64,000 nucleotides of DNA, taken from NCBI RefSeq assembly GCF_000715075.1, contig NC_134088.1, positions 744,001-808,000 of the forward strand, in the 5' to 3' direction. Source of the DNA: Nicotiana tabacum. Its lineage: Eukaryota; Streptophyta; Magnoliopsida; Solanales; Solanaceae. The notes under the pieces are model-generated. The model did not search any database and had not been told where the DNA came from. It saw nothing but the letters and a program-made list of their open reading frames with translations. Position numbers and translations under genes: made by a program. Positions within the stretch are counted from its first letter, which is position 1. The number at the start of each line of letters is the position of its first letter. Shown here piece by piece: positions 1 through 10,608 of this stretch.

Positions 1-1860
1 TTTCAAAACATATTACATATTTGAGCTCGTAAGGGAATGGGTAATCGGGTTTTGGTTTGAACCTCAAGTTTTGACCACATGGGCCCGGGGGCGATTTTGA
101 CTTTTTGGGTAAAACTTTGGAAAACTCATTTTAATGCATTCAAATTGATTCATTTAGCGTTTATTGATGTAATTAAGTAACTTATGGCTAGATACGAGCA
201 AATTGGCAGAGGAATCAAGGGGTAAAGCTATAATTGAAACTTGAGTTGCGTTCGAGACATCGAGGTAAATGTTTGGTCTAACCTTAGCTTGAGGGATTAG
301 GAGTTGAGTCTTATTTGCTACGTGATAATTGTTGAGTACGACATATAGGTGTGGTGACGAATATCTATACGTTGGTGTCTAGCATGACCGTGAGTCTTTA
401 AATTTTGAAGATCTTGATTTCGTTGTATCTTTTATGCCTTGGTGATGATTTCTAATTATTGTGGAAAGTTTGTGGAAGGAATTGTAACCTTTGAACATCG
501 ATGAGCATTGGCTAAAGTTATATTATGAATTGTGAAAGTATATGAGATAATTGAACGAGCATTGGCTTAAGTTATATTATGAATTGTGAAAGTATGTGAG
601 ATGATTGAACCCTTTGGAGCATTGGCTCAAGTGGTATAGTGAGTTATGAAATAAAAGTGAAAGAAAGAGAAAGAGTTATTAAATTGTCCCCTTGCCGGGA
701 TATTGTTGCTTTATTGATTATCTCCCTTGCCGGGATGTTGAGATTATTGATGTTGTTCCCTTGCCGGGATTTAATTATTTAATCGTTCTTCCTTTGCCAG
801 GATCTCTATTACTATTTGTTTATTCCCTTGCCCCTTTGCTTGTGATTGTTGTTTGGGTGAGGAAGAGTGTTAAAGCACGAAGGGTGATGCCGTGCATTGT
901 TTGCTATTGTGAGGAAAGAGTGTAAAGCATGAAGGGTGATGCCGTGCCGTAAGATGTACCATTTTTTACCGATTTTCATTGATTATATGGTGAGGAAAGA
1001 GAGTAAAAATACGAAGGGTGGTGCCGTGCACATTTTTATTATATGATTAATTTGGTGAGGACGAAAGTAAAAGCACGGAGCGTGATGCTGTGCACACTTT
1101 TATTATAAAATTACTTTGGAGAGGATGAGAGTTAAAGCATGAAGGGTGATGCCGTATTTTTTTTGCTTTGTTGATATTCGAGTTATGTTGTTTCTTTCCT
1201 TACTTGATGCTTTCCATTAGGAACTGTTATCTCCCCCACAGTATGTTTCCCCCTCCTACATGACTGGTTATTTTCTATATTTTTTTTTCCGTTGTATATA
1301 CATTTGAACTGCACAGTTTATTTGGTAGTCTGGTCCTAGCCTCGTCACTACTTCGCCGAGGTTAGGCTAGACACTTACCAGCACATGGGGTCGGTTGTGC
1401 TGATACTACACTCCGCACTGTGTGTAGATCCAGGAGCATCTTTCGGACAATAGTTGGAGTGCTTCCTTCAGTCCACCCGGAGACCCAAGGTAGACTCCAG
1501 GCATTCGCAGGCCCTAGCGTCTCCCTCTATCTCTACTTCCTGTTTCAATTTCTTTTATTCAGAAACAACGTACTGTTATTTCTTCAAACTTTGTATGTAG
1601 AAATCTTAGATAGTCTGTGACACTGTGACACCAGGTTTGGGTATTTGAGGTTTTAAAAGTTGTAATAGACATAGACTTAAGATATTTAATTGTTGACTTC
1701 CGCTTAATTATTTAAAGTTTCGCTATTATCATGTTATCGCCTTGTGTTTGTTAAAATGAAGCAATATGGAAGCATAACAAGTAGTTAAGGTTTGGATTGC
1801 CTAGTTCCTATTAGTAGGCGCCATCACTACCCCCGAGGTTGGGAAATCCGGGTCGTGATA
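1..1860 (+). repeat. E1 5' LTR (3' part only)
   Basis: Aligns with the 3' LTR from about 8311 onward. It ends in GGTCGTGATA just before the primer-binding site, where the usual CA end has become TA. It contains the two short-repeat arrays described separately and a conserved CACTCCGCACTGTGTGTAGA box near 1410. The missing 5' portion should be about 1.3 kb, judged from the complete 3' copy. Confidence 0.9.
685..1155 (+). repeat. LTR-internal short tandem repeats (5' LTR)
   Basis: Two adjacent arrays. At 685-830 the word CCCTTGCCGGGAT recurs four times about 35 bp apart, the last copy altered. At 857-1155 a unit of about 60-80 bp recurs five times; its core is GAGGA..GAG.GTAAAGCACGAAGGGTGATGCCGTGC, with diverged copies. 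The same arrays recur in the 3' LTR, so they predate this insertion. Confidence 0.85.
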
Positions 1861-1863
1861 AGT

Positions 1864-1875
1864 TGGTATCAGAGC
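1864..1875 (+). other. E1 primer-binding site
   Basis: TGGTATCAGAGC lies three bases after the LTR end and is complementary to the 3' end of plant initiator methionine tRNA, the usual first-strand primer of Ty3/gypsy chromoviruses. Confidence 0.92.
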
Positions 1876-2057
1876 TCTAGGTTGCATGAGTCTCATAGCT
1901 CACAGACAAGTTTAGTAGATTCTGAGGGATCAGTACAGAGACGTATGTATTTATCCCCTAGAGGCTACAAAGTTAGGAAAAACTTCACATTTGTTCTTTC
2001 TCGTCGTGCAGTTTTGTTTCTCAATGCTAATTAAACTTCTACTCTGTTCTTTCGCAG

Positions 2058-3566
2058 ATGGAGAGAACACGCGCTTCCTCATCCTTCGCTCAGTAGCCCG
2101 AGCCCCCAGAAGAAGCTCCCACGAGGGGCAGAGGACGAGTTCGAGGCCGTGCTAAAAGCCGAGGTAGGGGCAGATCTCAGCCCCGAACAGCAGCCCCAGT
2201 GGCGAAGCCTCAGGTTGATTTTGATGAGGAGGTTCTGGCTCCAACAGTTCTGGTAGGCCCAACTCAGGTCCTAGAGGGGTTTATTACTACCCTAGTTCTT
2301 TAGGATGCTCTGGTTCGATTAGTGGGCCTAATGGAGAGTGTCACCCGGGCAGGTTTGCTTATTGTAGCACCAATCATCTCTCAGGCTAGAGGAGGGGCCA
2401 AGACTCCTACTACTCACACTCCGGAGCAGATAGCTCCTTAGATTCAGACTCCAACAGTTCAACCAGTTGGGGCAGTACAACCGGGTATGATAGCTCAGAC
2501 TAGTGATGGAGCGGCTATGTCCGCCGATGCTTTGTGGAGACTGGATAGGTTCACCAAGCTCTTCACTTCTACTTTCAGCGGTGCATCTACTGAGGATCCC
2601 CAAGATTATCTAGACAGCTACTATGAGGTTCTCAGGAACATGGGCATTGTTGAGACCAATGGGGTTGATTTTGCTACATTTCGCTTGTCTGGATCCTCCA
2701 AGACTTGGTAGAGGTATTATTGCTTAGCGAGACCAGCCGAATCGCCAGCCTTGACTTGGGAGCAATTTACAGTGTTATTCATGGAGACGTTTCTCCCCGT
2801 TACTCAAAGAGAGGCCTATCAAAGGCTATTTGAGCGCCTCCAACAGGGTTCCATGACTGTTACCCAGTATAAGACCAGGTTCATCGACTTAACTCCCTAC
2901 TGAGAGAGAGGGTAAGGTGGTTTATTGACGGTCTTATTTAGTTGATTTGTCTTTTAGATGGCTAGAAAGGCTGGGAGTGAGATTACTTTTCAAGAGGCGG
3001 CCAATGTGGCCCGTAGAGTTGAGATGGTTCTGTCATAGAGAGGTGGTCATGGGTAAAACAAGAGGCCCCATCATTCAGGCCGATTCAGTGGTACCTTATC
3101 CGGAGGTCGATATTTGTATGCTAGAGGCCATCCTCCTAGGCCCTTTCAGTTAGTGCTCCAGGTTTCTCACGGTACTTCAGGTGGTTGTGGTCCCCAGATG
3201 CAGTATCCCGATCAACAATCCTACAGTGCACCACCTGCTCCTATCAGTGTACCGCCGCTTCAGGGTTTTAGGGGTAGTCATTCAGGTCATCAGGGTCAGC
3301 AGTCGCAGCAGCCGAGGGCTTGTTACATATGTGGTGATCCAAGTCACATTGCCAGGTTTTGCCCTCGAGCACCGAGTAGCTCTCAGCATCAGGGTTTTCG
3401 TGCTTTAGTACAAGCACCAGGTGTTACACAGCCCACCCAACCAGCTAAAGGTGGGGGTAGAGGTTCTAGAGGTAGAGGTACTAGAGGTGGAGCTCAGGCT
3501 GCCAGAGGTGGAGCTCAGCCAGCTGCAGGCCGTCCTAGAGATGTAGTTCAGGGTGGTGGGGCCTAG
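2058..3566 (+). pseudogene. E1 gag (nucleocapsid polyprotein), broken
   Basis: The reading starts at the ATG at 2058, about 185 bases after the primer site. It runs in one frame through an Arg/Gly-rich N-terminal region (GRGR motifs), a capsid segment (codons near 2487-2900, with W, FTKLF and DPQDYL motifs) and a CCHC zinc knuckle (C-x2-C-x4-H-x4-C, near 3330-3365). A Gly/Arg-rich tail follows. In-frame stops occur at 2094 (TAG), 2301 (TAG), 2439 (TAG) and 2709 (TAG, at a tryptophan position), and a further break lies near 2900. Gag would form the cytoplasmic virus-like particle. The frame then shifts into the protease segment near 3560-3572. Confidence 0.85.
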
Positions 3567-3571
3567 CTTCG

Positions 3572-3986
3572 ATGTTACGCCCTTTAGCTAGGCCCGAGGC
3601 TGAGGCTTCAGATGTAGTCATTATAGGTACTATTCTGGTTTGTGATAGAGATGCTTCAGTGTTATTTGATCCAGGGTCTACCTACTCATATGTGTTATCT
3701 TATTTTGCACCGTATCTAGTCATGCCTAGTGATTCATTGAGTATTCCTATTTATGTGTCTACACCAGTGGGTGATTCTATTGTAGTAGACTCGTGTGGAT
3801 TTGTTGCTTCTAGACATGGTCGATTTCGATATTATATTGGGGATGGATTGGTTATCACCTTACCACGCTATCTTGCACTATCATGCCAAGACTGTGACCT
3901 TAGCCTTACTGGATTTGCCCCGTTTAGAGTGGAGAGGGACTCCTAGTCATTCTACCCGTAGTGTTATCTCGTATGTGAAGGCTTGA
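3572..3986 (+). pseudogene. E1 aspartic protease segment, frameshifted
   Basis: Retropepsin-like domain that would cleave the Gag-Pol polyprotein. The active-site signature FDPGST is readable near 3667-3684 in one frame. The conserved downstream strand (DLLLLDMVDFDIILGMDWL) continues in a different frame from about 3795, so a frameshift falls between them near 3780-3800. E2 carries the equivalent domain in one frame across this stretch. Confidence 0.85.
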
Positions 3987-5430
3987 CATATGGCCGAGAA
4001 GGGGTGTTTGGCCTATTTGGCATATGTTCGTGATTCTAGTGTTGACGTCCCTTCTATTGATTCTGTGCCCGTTGTTCGAGAGTTTCCTGATGGTTTCCCT
4101 TCAGACCTGCCGGGTATGCCACCCGACAGGGATATTGACTTTTGCATTGATTTAGCTCCAGGCACTTAGCCCATTTCTATCCCGCCATATCGTATGGCCC
4201 CGCCAGACTTGAAAGAGTTGAAGGAACAATTGCAAGACTTGATTAAGAAGGGTTTCATTAGACCTAGTGTTTTGCCTTGGGGTGCGCCGGTATTGTTTGT
4301 TAAAAAGAAGGATGGATCGATGAGAATGTGTATTGATTACCTGTAGTTGAACAAGGTTACAATAAAAAATAAGTATCCATTGCCGAGGATCGATGATTTA
4401 TTTGATCAGCTTCAGGGTGCCAAGGTGTTTTGAAAGATTGATTTGAGATCTAGCTATCATCAATTGAGGATTAGGGCATCTAATGTCCCTAAGACAGCTT
4501 TCCGCACTCGATACATGCATTATGAGTTCCTGGTCATGTCATTTGGGTTGACCAATACCCCAGCAACTTTTATGGATTTGATGAACCGAGTGTTCAGGCC
4601 TTATTTGGACTCATTCGTGATAGTCTTCATTGATGATATTTTGATATATTCCCGTAGCCAGGAGGAGCACGAGCAACATCTTAGAGTGGTTCTTCAGACC
4701 TTGAGGGATAGTCCATTATATGCTAAGTTCTCGAAGTGTGAGTTCTGGTTTCGTTCAGTTGCATTTCTGGGTCTTGTTAAATCAACAGAGGGTATTCAGG
4801 TTGATCCGAAGAAGATTGAGGCAGTTAAGAACTGGCCTAGACCAGCATAAGCTATAGAGATTTAGAGTTTCTTGGGGTTGCCAGGCTACTATCGTCGGTT
4901 CGTGGAGGGGTTCTCATCTATCGCAGCCCCGATGACCAGGTTGACCCAAAAGGGTGCCCAGTTTAGATGGTCAAACGAGTGTGAGGCGAGCTTTCAGAAG
5001 CTCAAGATAGCTCTGAATACGGCACCAGTGTTGGTTTTTCCCACAGGTTCAGGGCCTTATACAGTTTATTATGATGCATCTCGTGTTGGGCTTGGTGCAT
5101 TGTTGATGCAGGATGGCAAGGTCATTACCTATGCTTCGCGGCAGTTGAAGATTCATGAGAAGAACTATCCAATTCATGACTTGGAGTTGGCAGTCATTGT
5201 TCACACATTGAAGATTTGGAGGCATTATCTGTATGGCGAGGCATGTGAGGTGTTCACGTATCACAAGAGTCTTTAGTATTTGTTCAAGTAAAACGAGTTT
5301 AATTTGAGATAGAGGAGGTGGTTGGAGTTGTTGAAAGATTATGATATCACTATCTTGTATCATCCGGGAAAGGCCAATGTGGTGGCCGATACTTTGAGTA
5401 GGAAGCCAACCAGTATGGGCAGTCTTGCTT
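3987..5430 (+). pseudogene. E1 reverse transcriptase and RNase H, broken
   Basis: A single underlying frame carries the RT fingers ([20 protein letters not shown] near 4280), the palm with the catalytic motif FIDDIL near 4630, the thumb, and RNase H up to the [14 protein letters not shown] motif near 5360-5400. Stops interrupt it at 4167 (TAG), 4344 (TAG), 4431 (TGA), 4848 (TAA), 4863 (TAG) and 5274 (TAG). The RNase H motif normally reading VFTDH has Tyr for the Asp, so a catalytic residue is lost as well. E2 and E3 have CAG at 4167, and E2 has it at 4344. Confidence 0.9.
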
Positions 5431-6663
5431 ATATTCCGGTCGGTGAGAGACCGCTTGCTTTGGACGTTCAGGCTTTGGCCAATCAGTTTGTGAGGTTGGA
5501 TATTTGTGAGCCTAGTTGTGTATTGGCCTGCACGGTCGCTCGTTCTTCTTTATTACAGCGTATCCGTGATCGACAATATGATGATCCCCATTTATGTGTC
5601 CTTAGAGATACGGTGCAGTGCGGAGGTGCCAAGCAGGTTACCTTAGATGATGAAGGAGTTTTGAGATTGCAGGGTCGCGTTTATGTGCTTAATGTGGATG
5701 GGCTCCGAGAGTTGATTTTAGAGGAGGCCCATAGCTCCCAATACTCTATTCATCTGGGCGCCGCGAAGATGTATTAGGATTTGCGGCAGCATTATTGGTG
5801 GCGGAGAACGAAGAAGGATATTGTTGCATATGTAGCTCGGTGTTTAAATTGTCAGCAGGTTAAGTATGAGCATCAGAGGCCTGGTGGTTTATTTTAGAGG
5901 ATTGAGCTTCCCGAGTGGAAGTGGGAGCAAATCATTATGGATTTGTTGTTGGACTCCCGCAGACTCGGAGGAAGTTCAACGCAGTATGGGTCATTGTTGA
6001 TAGGCTGACCAAGTCAGTGTATTTCATTCCTATGGAGGTCTCCTATTTATCCGAGAGGTTAGCTGAGATCTATATCCGGGAGATTGTTCGTCTTCATGGT
6101 GTGTCTGTATCTATCATTTCGGACCGAGGTGCGCAGTTTACCTTATGTTTCTAGAGAGCAGTTCAGTGAGAGTTGGGCACCTAGGTTGAGTTGAGTACAA
6201 CATTTCATCCTCAGACAGACGGGCAGTCCGAGCGGACTATTCAGATTTTGGAGGATATGCTCCGAGCTTGTGTCATTGACTTTGGAGGCTCGTGGAATTA
6301 GTTTTTGCCTTTAGCAAAGTTTGCCTACAACAACAGTTACTAGTCGAGTATCCAGATGGCTCCTTATGAGGCTTTATATGGTAGGCGGTGTCGATCTCCA
6401 GTTGGATGGTTTGAGCCGGGAGAGGCTCAATTGTTGGGTACGAATTTGGTTCGGGAGGCTTTGGACAAGGTCAGGATTATTCAGGATAGACTTCGTACAG
6501 CTCAGTCCAAGCAAAAGAGTTATGCAGACTGCAAGGTGCGAGATGTGGCTTTTATGGTTGGAGAGCAGGTATTGCTCCGAGTGTCGCCTATGAAGGGCGT
6601 GTTGAGATTTGGGAAGAAGGGCAAGCTTAGCCCTAGGTTCATCGGTCCGTTTGAGATTCTTGA
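5431..6663 (+). pseudogene. E1 integrase, broken
   Basis: DDE-type integrase. The zinc-binding N-terminal domain ends in C-x2-C (LNCQQ, near 5848). The core has its first Asp in VIVDRLTKS (near 5990), its second in SDRGAQFT (near 6120) and its Glu in DGQSERTIQ (near 6220-6245). The C-terminal part, with GRRCRSPVGW and GPFEIL, reaches 6663. TAG stops occur at 5775, 5895, 6152 and near 6182, 6300 and 6343, and the frame shifts between the zinc-binding domain and the core near 5905. All three DDE residues are present, but no continuous product is possible. Confidence 0.88.
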
Positions 6664-7020
6664 TTGAGTGGAAGAGGTGCTTATAGACTTGCATTGCCAC
6701 CGAGCTTATCAGCCATGCATCCAATGTTTCATGTGTCCATACTCCGAAAATATCACGACGATCCATCCCACGTGTTAGATTTCAGCACTATCCAGTTGGA
6801 CAAGGACTTGTCTTATGAGGAGGAGCCGGTAGCTATTCTAGACCGGCAGGTTCGTCAGTTGAGGTCGAAGAGTTTTCCTTCTTTTCATGTTCAGTGGAGA
6901 GGTCAGCCTCCTGAGGCATCGACTTGAGAGTCCGAGATCGATATGCGGAGCCGTTATCCCCATCTTTTTCCCGACTTAGGTACTTCCTTCTTCTATCTAT
7001 TCGAGGACAAACAATTGTTT
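6664..7020 (+). pseudogene. E1 chromodomain-like C-terminus
   Basis: This segment follows integrase with a frame change. It reads through FHVSILRKYHDDPSHVLDF and VAILDRQVRQLRSKSFPS to an HVQWRGQPPEAST segment that matches the end of chromovirus chromodomains, which direct integration to heterochromatin marks. A TGA closes the frame near 6925, but homology continues through SRYPHLF. Its presence supports chromovirus (Tekay) rather than Tat/Athila placement. Confidence 0.75.
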
Positions 7021-7736
7021 TAGAGTTAGAAAATGTGATGACCTTCTCATCACTTGTTTTAAAACTAAATTCCATGTTCTGAGGCCTTGAAAACCTCATT
7101 TAGAGTCACCTCGATTTGCTTGCACAGTCCGAGCGTGTAGCCGGAAAGCTTAAATATGATAATATGTGAAAAATGATAAGTTTTGATTATGAAATGAGCT
7201 AATTTGACTTCGGTCACTGTTTTGGGTAAACGGACCCGGACTCGTGATTTGACGGTCCTGAAGGGTCCGTAGGAAAATATGGGACTTGGGCGTATGCCCG
7301 GAATCAAATTTCGAGGTCCCAAGCCCGAGGAATGAATTTTCTAAGGAAATTGTTTAAAGAAATTTAAAATGAAATTTGATTAGAACATGATGGTATCAGG
7401 CCCATATTTTGGTTCCGGCGCCTGGTACAGGTCTTATATATGATTTAAGACATTTCTGTGGAATTTGGTGAAAAACGGATGTCATATGACGTTATTCAGA
7501 CTTAAATTGCAAAGTTTATGTTTAAAGAAGTTTTGAGAAAATTTCATTGATCTCGAGATTTAATTTGATGTTCATGATGTTATTTTGATGATTTGATTAC
7601 ACGAGTAGGTCTATATGATGTTTTTGAGTTAGTATGCACACTTGGTTTTGGAGTTTCGAGGGTTCGGATGAGTTTCGGGTAGATTCCGGGATGTCTTAGG
7701 CTTACAAACATAGGTGTTGCAGGTTCAGAGAGGTGG

Positions 7737-8046
7737 AAGGCCTCTGAACCGACCAGTGTGGTCCGCACAAAAAGGAATGCTGCCGTGGAGGGGCTTGTGC
7801 GGCCGCACTGGATTTTGTGCGGACCACGGTGAGGGCCTGTGCGGCCTATATCTTTTGATCCATAAGGAACTTTGAGATTATTCAAAAACAAAACTTGTAG
7901 CCCTTCGTGTCTAGATTCCAGAAAGGTAAAGAAATCACAATTTAGACATCTCTAGAGAAAGTTATGGCCAAAATACTAAGACCGATTACTGCAAAACACA
8001 GGAAGGCATGTGCGGCCGCGGTTGATTTTGTGCGGTCTGCACAGGG
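7737..8046 (+). other. CpG-rich palindromic word cluster in E1 LTR
   Basis: Repeated variants of TGCGGCCGCAC, GTGCGGACC and GGTCCGCAC occur on both strands within 310 bases of otherwise AT-rich LTR. The function is unknown. Comparable clusters with different words occur in the other LTR families of this window. Confidence 0.75.
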
Positions 8047-8997
8047 CATCTGAGGGCAGTATATTTAGACGGGATTTTCAGTTATTTTTCATTTTTTAAG
8101 ACCCCAAAAACATAAGAGACAATTTTTCAAACAACCTTTCTTCTCCAAATCAATTGTAAGTCATTTTTAACTAGTTTTCTTCAATCATTAACATCTTTTA
8201 ACATGATTTTAACTTCAAATCAATTATTTTCATGGAGGAAATTGGGTGTTTTGGGTAGAACCTAGGTTTTTCAAAAATTGGGTATTTGGACCTTGATTTG
8301 ATGTCCGATATCAAAACAAATTACATATTTGAGATCGTGGGTGAATGGGTAATCGGGTTTTGGTTCGAACCTCGGGTTTTGACCACGCGGGCCCGGGGGC
8401 GATTTTGACTTTTTGGGTAAAACTTTGGAAAACCCATTTTAATGCATTTAAATTGATTCATTTAGCATTTATTGATATAATTAAGTAACTTGTGGCGAGA
8501 TACGAGCAAATTGGCGGAGGAATCAAAGGGTAAAGCTATAATTGAAACTTGAGTTGTGTTTGAGGCATCAAGGTAAGTGTTTGGTCTAACCTTAGCTTGA
8601 GGGATTAGGGGTTGAGTCTTATTTGCTACATGATAATTGTTGAGTACGACGTATAGGCATGGTGACGAGTATCTATACGTTGGTGTCTAGCATGACCGTG
8701 AGTCTTTAAATTTTGAAGATCTTGATTTCGTTGTATCTTTCATGCCTTGGTGATGATTTCTAATTGTTGTGGAAAGTTTGTGGAAGGAATTGTAACCTTT
8801 GAACATCGAGGAGTATTGGCTCAAGTTATATTATGAATTGTTAAAGTATATGAGATGATTGAACCTATGGAGCATTGGCTCAAGTTATATTATGATTTGT
8901 GAAAGTATATGAGATGATTGAACCCTTTGAAGCATTGGCTCAAGTGGAAAAGTAAGTTATGAAATAAAAGTGAAAGAAAGAGAAAGAGTTATTAAAT

Positions 8998-9475
8998 TGT
9001 CCCCTTGCCGGGATATTGTTGCCTTGTTGATGATCTCCCTTGCCGGGATGTTGAGATTATTGATGTTGTTCCCTTGTCGGAATTTTATTGTTTAACTATT
9101 CTTTCCTTGCCGGATCTCTATTAGTATTTTGTTTATTCCCTTGCCCCTTTGCTTGTGATTGTTTTTTGGGTGAGGAAGAGTGTTAAAGTACGAAGGGCGA
9201 TGCCGTGCATTGTTTGCTATTGTGAGGAAAGAGTGTAAAGCACGAAGGGTGATGCCGTGCCGTACGATGTACCATTCCGTACCGATTTTCATTGATTATA
9301 TGGTGAGGAAAGAGAGTAAAAGCACGAAGGATGGTGCTGTGCACATCTTTATTATATGATTGATTTGGTGAGGACAAAAGTAAAAGCACGAAGGGTGATG
9401 CCGTGCACACTTTTATTATAAAATTGCTTTGGAGAGGACGAGAGTAAAAGCACGAAGGGTGATGCCATGCAAATT
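8998..9475 (+). repeat. LTR-internal short tandem repeats (3' LTR)
   Basis: The 3' LTR copy of the two arrays at 685-1155. CCCTTGCCGGGAT words run from 9000 to about 9130, followed by GAGGA..GTAAAGCACGAAGGGTGATGCCGTGC units from about 9170. Copy number and order are the same as in the 5' LTR. Confidence 0.85.
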
Positions 9476-10189
9476 GTTGATTTCTGATTCTTTGTTGATA
9501 TTCGAGTTATGTTGTTTCTTTCCTTACTTGATGCTTTCCATTCAAAACTATTATCTTCCCCACAGTATATTTTCCCCTCCTACATTGACTGATTATTTTC
9601 TGTATTTCTTTTTCCGTTGTATATACATTTGAACTGCACAAGCTTATATAATAGTCTGGTGCTAACCTCATCACTACTTCGCCGAGGTTAGGCTAGACAC
9701 CTACCGACACATGGGGTCGGTTGTGCTGATACTACACTCTGCATTGTGTGTAGATCCAGGAGCAGCTTTCGGATAGTAGTTGGAGTGCTTCCTTCAGTCC
9801 ACCCGGAGACCCATGGTAGACTGCAGGCATCCGTAGGCCTTATTGTCTCCCTCTATCTCTACTTCCTGTTCCATTTTCTTTTATTCAGAAACATCGTACT
9901 GTTATTTCTTCAGACATTGTATGTAGAAATCTTAGATAGTCTGTGACACTGTGACGCCATATTTTGGGTATTTGAGGTTTTAAAAGTTGCAATAGACGTA
10001 GACTTAAGATATTTAATTGTCGACTTCCGCTTAATTATTTAAAGTTCTGTTGTTATCATGTTTTTGCCCTTTGTGTTTGTTAAAATGAAGCAATATGGAA
10101 GTGTAGCAAGTAGTTAAGGTTTGGCTTGCCTAGCTCCTATTAGTAGACGCCATCACGATCCCCGAGGTTGGGAAATCCGGGTCGTGATA

Positions 10190-10490
10190 CTTACCATAGT
10201 TGAGGTTATCAAGGACATGATTCTTGATAGAATGGTATGAAAATCGAGAATTAGGATAGAAGTTTAGTAGGTTGTCGAGCGTTTTTTCTTTCCATACTTG
10301 TAGTTTTAATATTATTCTCGCATTTTCTTATTCTTATATTATCTATTATTATCTGATGTTACTTCTGCCTCAGTTTTATTATTATCTTGCTGTTATTACT
10401 GCTTCTTTTGCCTTAACTTCTTCACTACTGTATTTTCTTTTCTAAGCTGATTTATTAATCTTGTCTAGTTTTCTTTCTTTCATATACAAC
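10190..10490. repeat. Dispersed repeat fragment, SINE-like tail
   Basis: A T-rich stretch with GGTTGTCGAGCG followed by runs of short TTATTATCTGCTG-like words. It resembles the body of a dispersed SINE-like repeat common in Solanaceae, recalled from general knowledge and not searched. No A or B box and no terminal tail is visible, so class and orientation are uncertain. Confidence 0.35.
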
Positions 10491-10608
10491 AACGGGTTTG
10501 CTCCTATTAGAGATCTTAATTATTTCATGTTAATTTCTGGGAGAAAAAAGAAACAAAACAAGAAGAAGAAAATTCAATAATTCAAGAAATGAGGTTACAT
10601 GAAATTTG

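Larger units (their letters stand above)
1..10189 (+). mobile_element. E1: degenerate Ty3/gypsy Tekay-like chromovirus
   Basis: A plus-strand LTR retrotransposon in the order 5' LTR, tRNA-iMet primer site, gag, protease, RT, RNase H, integrase, chromodomain, 3' LTR. The window opens inside the 5' LTR: bases 1-1860 match about 8311-10189 throughout. The LTR is about 3.16 kb, and such long LTRs plus a C-terminal chromodomain-like segment fit the Tekay/Del clade. The genes carry more than 15 in-frame stops and at least three frameshifts, so the element cannot be autonomous. LTR differences are mostly C/T and G/A transitions. The target duplication cannot be tested because the left end lies outside the window. 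Confidence 0.93.
7034..10189 (+). repeat. E1 3' LTR (complete, 3156 bp)
   Basis: Begins TGTGATGACC after a weak polypurine stretch (ending TTAGAAAA at 7033) and ends GGTCGTGATA at 10189, matching the 5' LTR end. The 5' half holds a CpG-rich block (7737-8046); the 3' half repeats the short arrays of the 5' LTR. Flanking bases after it are CTTAC, but no partner duplication can be checked. Confidence 0.92.

Noticed and set aside
685..1155. Regular short repeats with unique spacers resembling a CRISPR array
   Set aside because: Units are diverged, spacers are related, and both LTRs of a plant retrotransposon carry the same array.
1864..1880. tRNA-like sequence at the primer sites
   Set aside because: Only the 3'-end complement is present (primer-binding sites); no tRNA body, so no tRNA gene.
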